From: CAZFIO01 sp964519585
Lineage (GTDB): Bacteria; Bacillota; Clostridia; Tissierellales; Tissierellaceae
Reading direction: 5' to 3'
Assembly: GCA_964519585.1 (NCBI GenBank)
Contig: CAZFIO010000016.1
Location: forward strand, 1-22,251
DNA: 22,251 nucleotides
Positions within the stretch are counted from its first letter, which is position 1. Every line of letters starts with the position of its first letter. Below are positions 21,982-22,251 of the stretch, piece after piece. The notes beneath the pieces were generated by a model that was not told the DNA's origin, did no database searches, and saw only the letters and a list, made by a program, of their open reading frames with translations. The translations under genes and the position numbers were made by a program.

Positions 21982-22006
21982 GAAAAAAATTGGCTTCCGC
22001 CAATTT
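21982..22006 (-). terminator. Terminator-like hairpin between tRNA-Leu and tRNA-Arg
   Basis: AAATTGGC, tetraloop GGAA (GNRA type), GCCAATTT, followed by TTTTC on the minus strand. It has the form of a Rho-independent terminator within the tRNA cluster. It could attenuate tRNA-Arg or act as a processing signal. Confidence 0.6.
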
Positions 22007-22009
22007 ATA

Positions 22010-22093
22010 TGGTGCGGGAGAGAGGACTTGAACCCCCACGTCAAAGACACTAGATCCTAAGTCTAGCGCGTCTGCCAGTTCCGCCACTCCCGC
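22010..22093 (-). tRNA. tRNA-Leu (anticodon TAG)
   Basis: A class II tRNA with a long variable arm. Minus strand starts GCGGGAG and ends CTCCCGC plus A and an encoded CCA. Anticodon stem CTAGA/TCTAG, loop CTTAGGA, anticodon TAG, decoding CUN leucine codons. T-loop TTCAAGT. Confidence 0.95.
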
Positions 22094-22100
22094 AGGATTA

Positions 22101-22176
22101 TGGTGACCCATCCGCGACTCGAACGCGGGACACCCTGATTAAAAGTCAGGTGCTCTGCCAACTGAGCTAATGGGTC
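22101..22176 (-). tRNA. tRNA-Lys (anticodon TTT)
   Basis: Minus strand starts GACCCAT and ends ATGGGTC plus A and an encoded CCA. Anticodon stem CCTGA/TCAGG, loop CTTTTAA, anticodon TTT. T-loop TTCGAGT. Confidence 0.96.
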
Positions 22177-22185
22177 AAAATAAAA

Positions 22186-22251
22186 TGGGGTGGATAATGG
22201 GATTCGAACCCACGACCTCCAGAGCCACAATCTGGCGCCCTAACCAACTAG
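22186..22251 (-). tRNA. tRNA-His (anticodon GTG), 5' end beyond the window
   Basis: Partial: the acceptor 5' strand lies past the window edge. Anticodon stem CCAGA/TCTGG, loop TTGTGGC, anticodon GTG. T-loop TTCGAAT, 3' end TATCCAC plus C and an encoded CCA; the C73 discriminator is typical of tRNA-His with an extra G at -1. It is the first tRNA of the visible cluster. Confidence 0.94.

Noticed and set aside
21860..22111. An 83-codon minus-strand ORF beginning MGHHNPAGVAELADALDLG
   Set aside because: It lies across tRNA-Leu and tRNA-Arg; VAELADALDLGSSVFDVG-type peptides are the well-known false translation of tRNA genes.
1..22251. CRISPR array, insertion sequence, prophage or integrative element
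   Set aside because: No regularly spaced repeats, transposase, integrase or phage structural motifs were seen on either strand. The SPOR amidase alone is better explained by sporulation.

Overview
The window is AT-rich, and most genes lie on the minus strand. The content points to an anaerobic, endospore-forming Firmicute of the Clostridia/Tissierellia type. There are two alpha/beta-type small acid-soluble spore proteins, a PdaB-like deacetylase, a CwlC-like amidase without signal peptide, sporulation-sigma-like promoters, two T-box leaders (valS and trpS) and a DUF4364 protein. This placement is an inference from gene content; no rRNA is present to confirm it.

Layout. 1-1170 (minus): an SspF-like spore protein behind a sigma-G-like promoter, then a YqeM-like methyltransferase. 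1177-3627 (minus): a two-OB-fold SSB-like protein, a 43-codon membrane peptide (too small for routine gene calling), hpt and a CPBP membrane protease. 3627-5024 (minus): a membrane-anchored PdaB-like deacetylase followed by a Mur-ligase-like protein that has lost its P-loop. 5141-6049 (plus): a second spore protein and a DUF4364 regulator. 6019-6933 (minus): a beta-propeller protein, convergent with DUF4364. 7020-11808 (minus): pgsA, then a perfect -35/-10 promoter, a valine T-box, valS and folC, which overlap. 11911-12912 (plus): an orphan lipoprotein solute-binding protein. 12949-14275 (minus): trpS behind a tryptophan T-box. 14446-15371 (plus): a decaying CPA2 antiporter with an internal deletion and a frameshift. 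15387-16145 (minus): the CwlC-like amidase behind a sigma-K-like promoter. 16204-19096 (minus): a run of lipoprotein, SRAP-family DNA-lesion protein, VOC protein, single-pass membrane protein and a 48-codon two-helix membrane peptide. 19203-21168 (minus): a soluble PAS histidine kinase with no response regulator, and a six-helix membrane protein. 21318-21836 (plus): a nitroreductase-like protein. 21900-22251 (minus): tRNA-His (cut by the window edge), tRNA-Lys, tRNA-Leu and tRNA-Arg.

Themes. Housekeeping genes (tRNA charging, purine salvage, folate, phospholipid) are interleaved with single spore genes, each with its own promoter or terminator. Genes are tightly packed, and several stop codons lie inside their own terminator hairpins. 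No CRISPR array, insertion sequence, prophage or integrase was found. The best leads are the P-loop-less Mur-ligase-like protein beside the deacetylase, the antiporter wreck, the sigma-K and sigma-G promoter matches, the two hidden small membrane ORFs, the alternative hairpins before the SSB-like gene, and the valine T-box specifier, which is shifted by one base.
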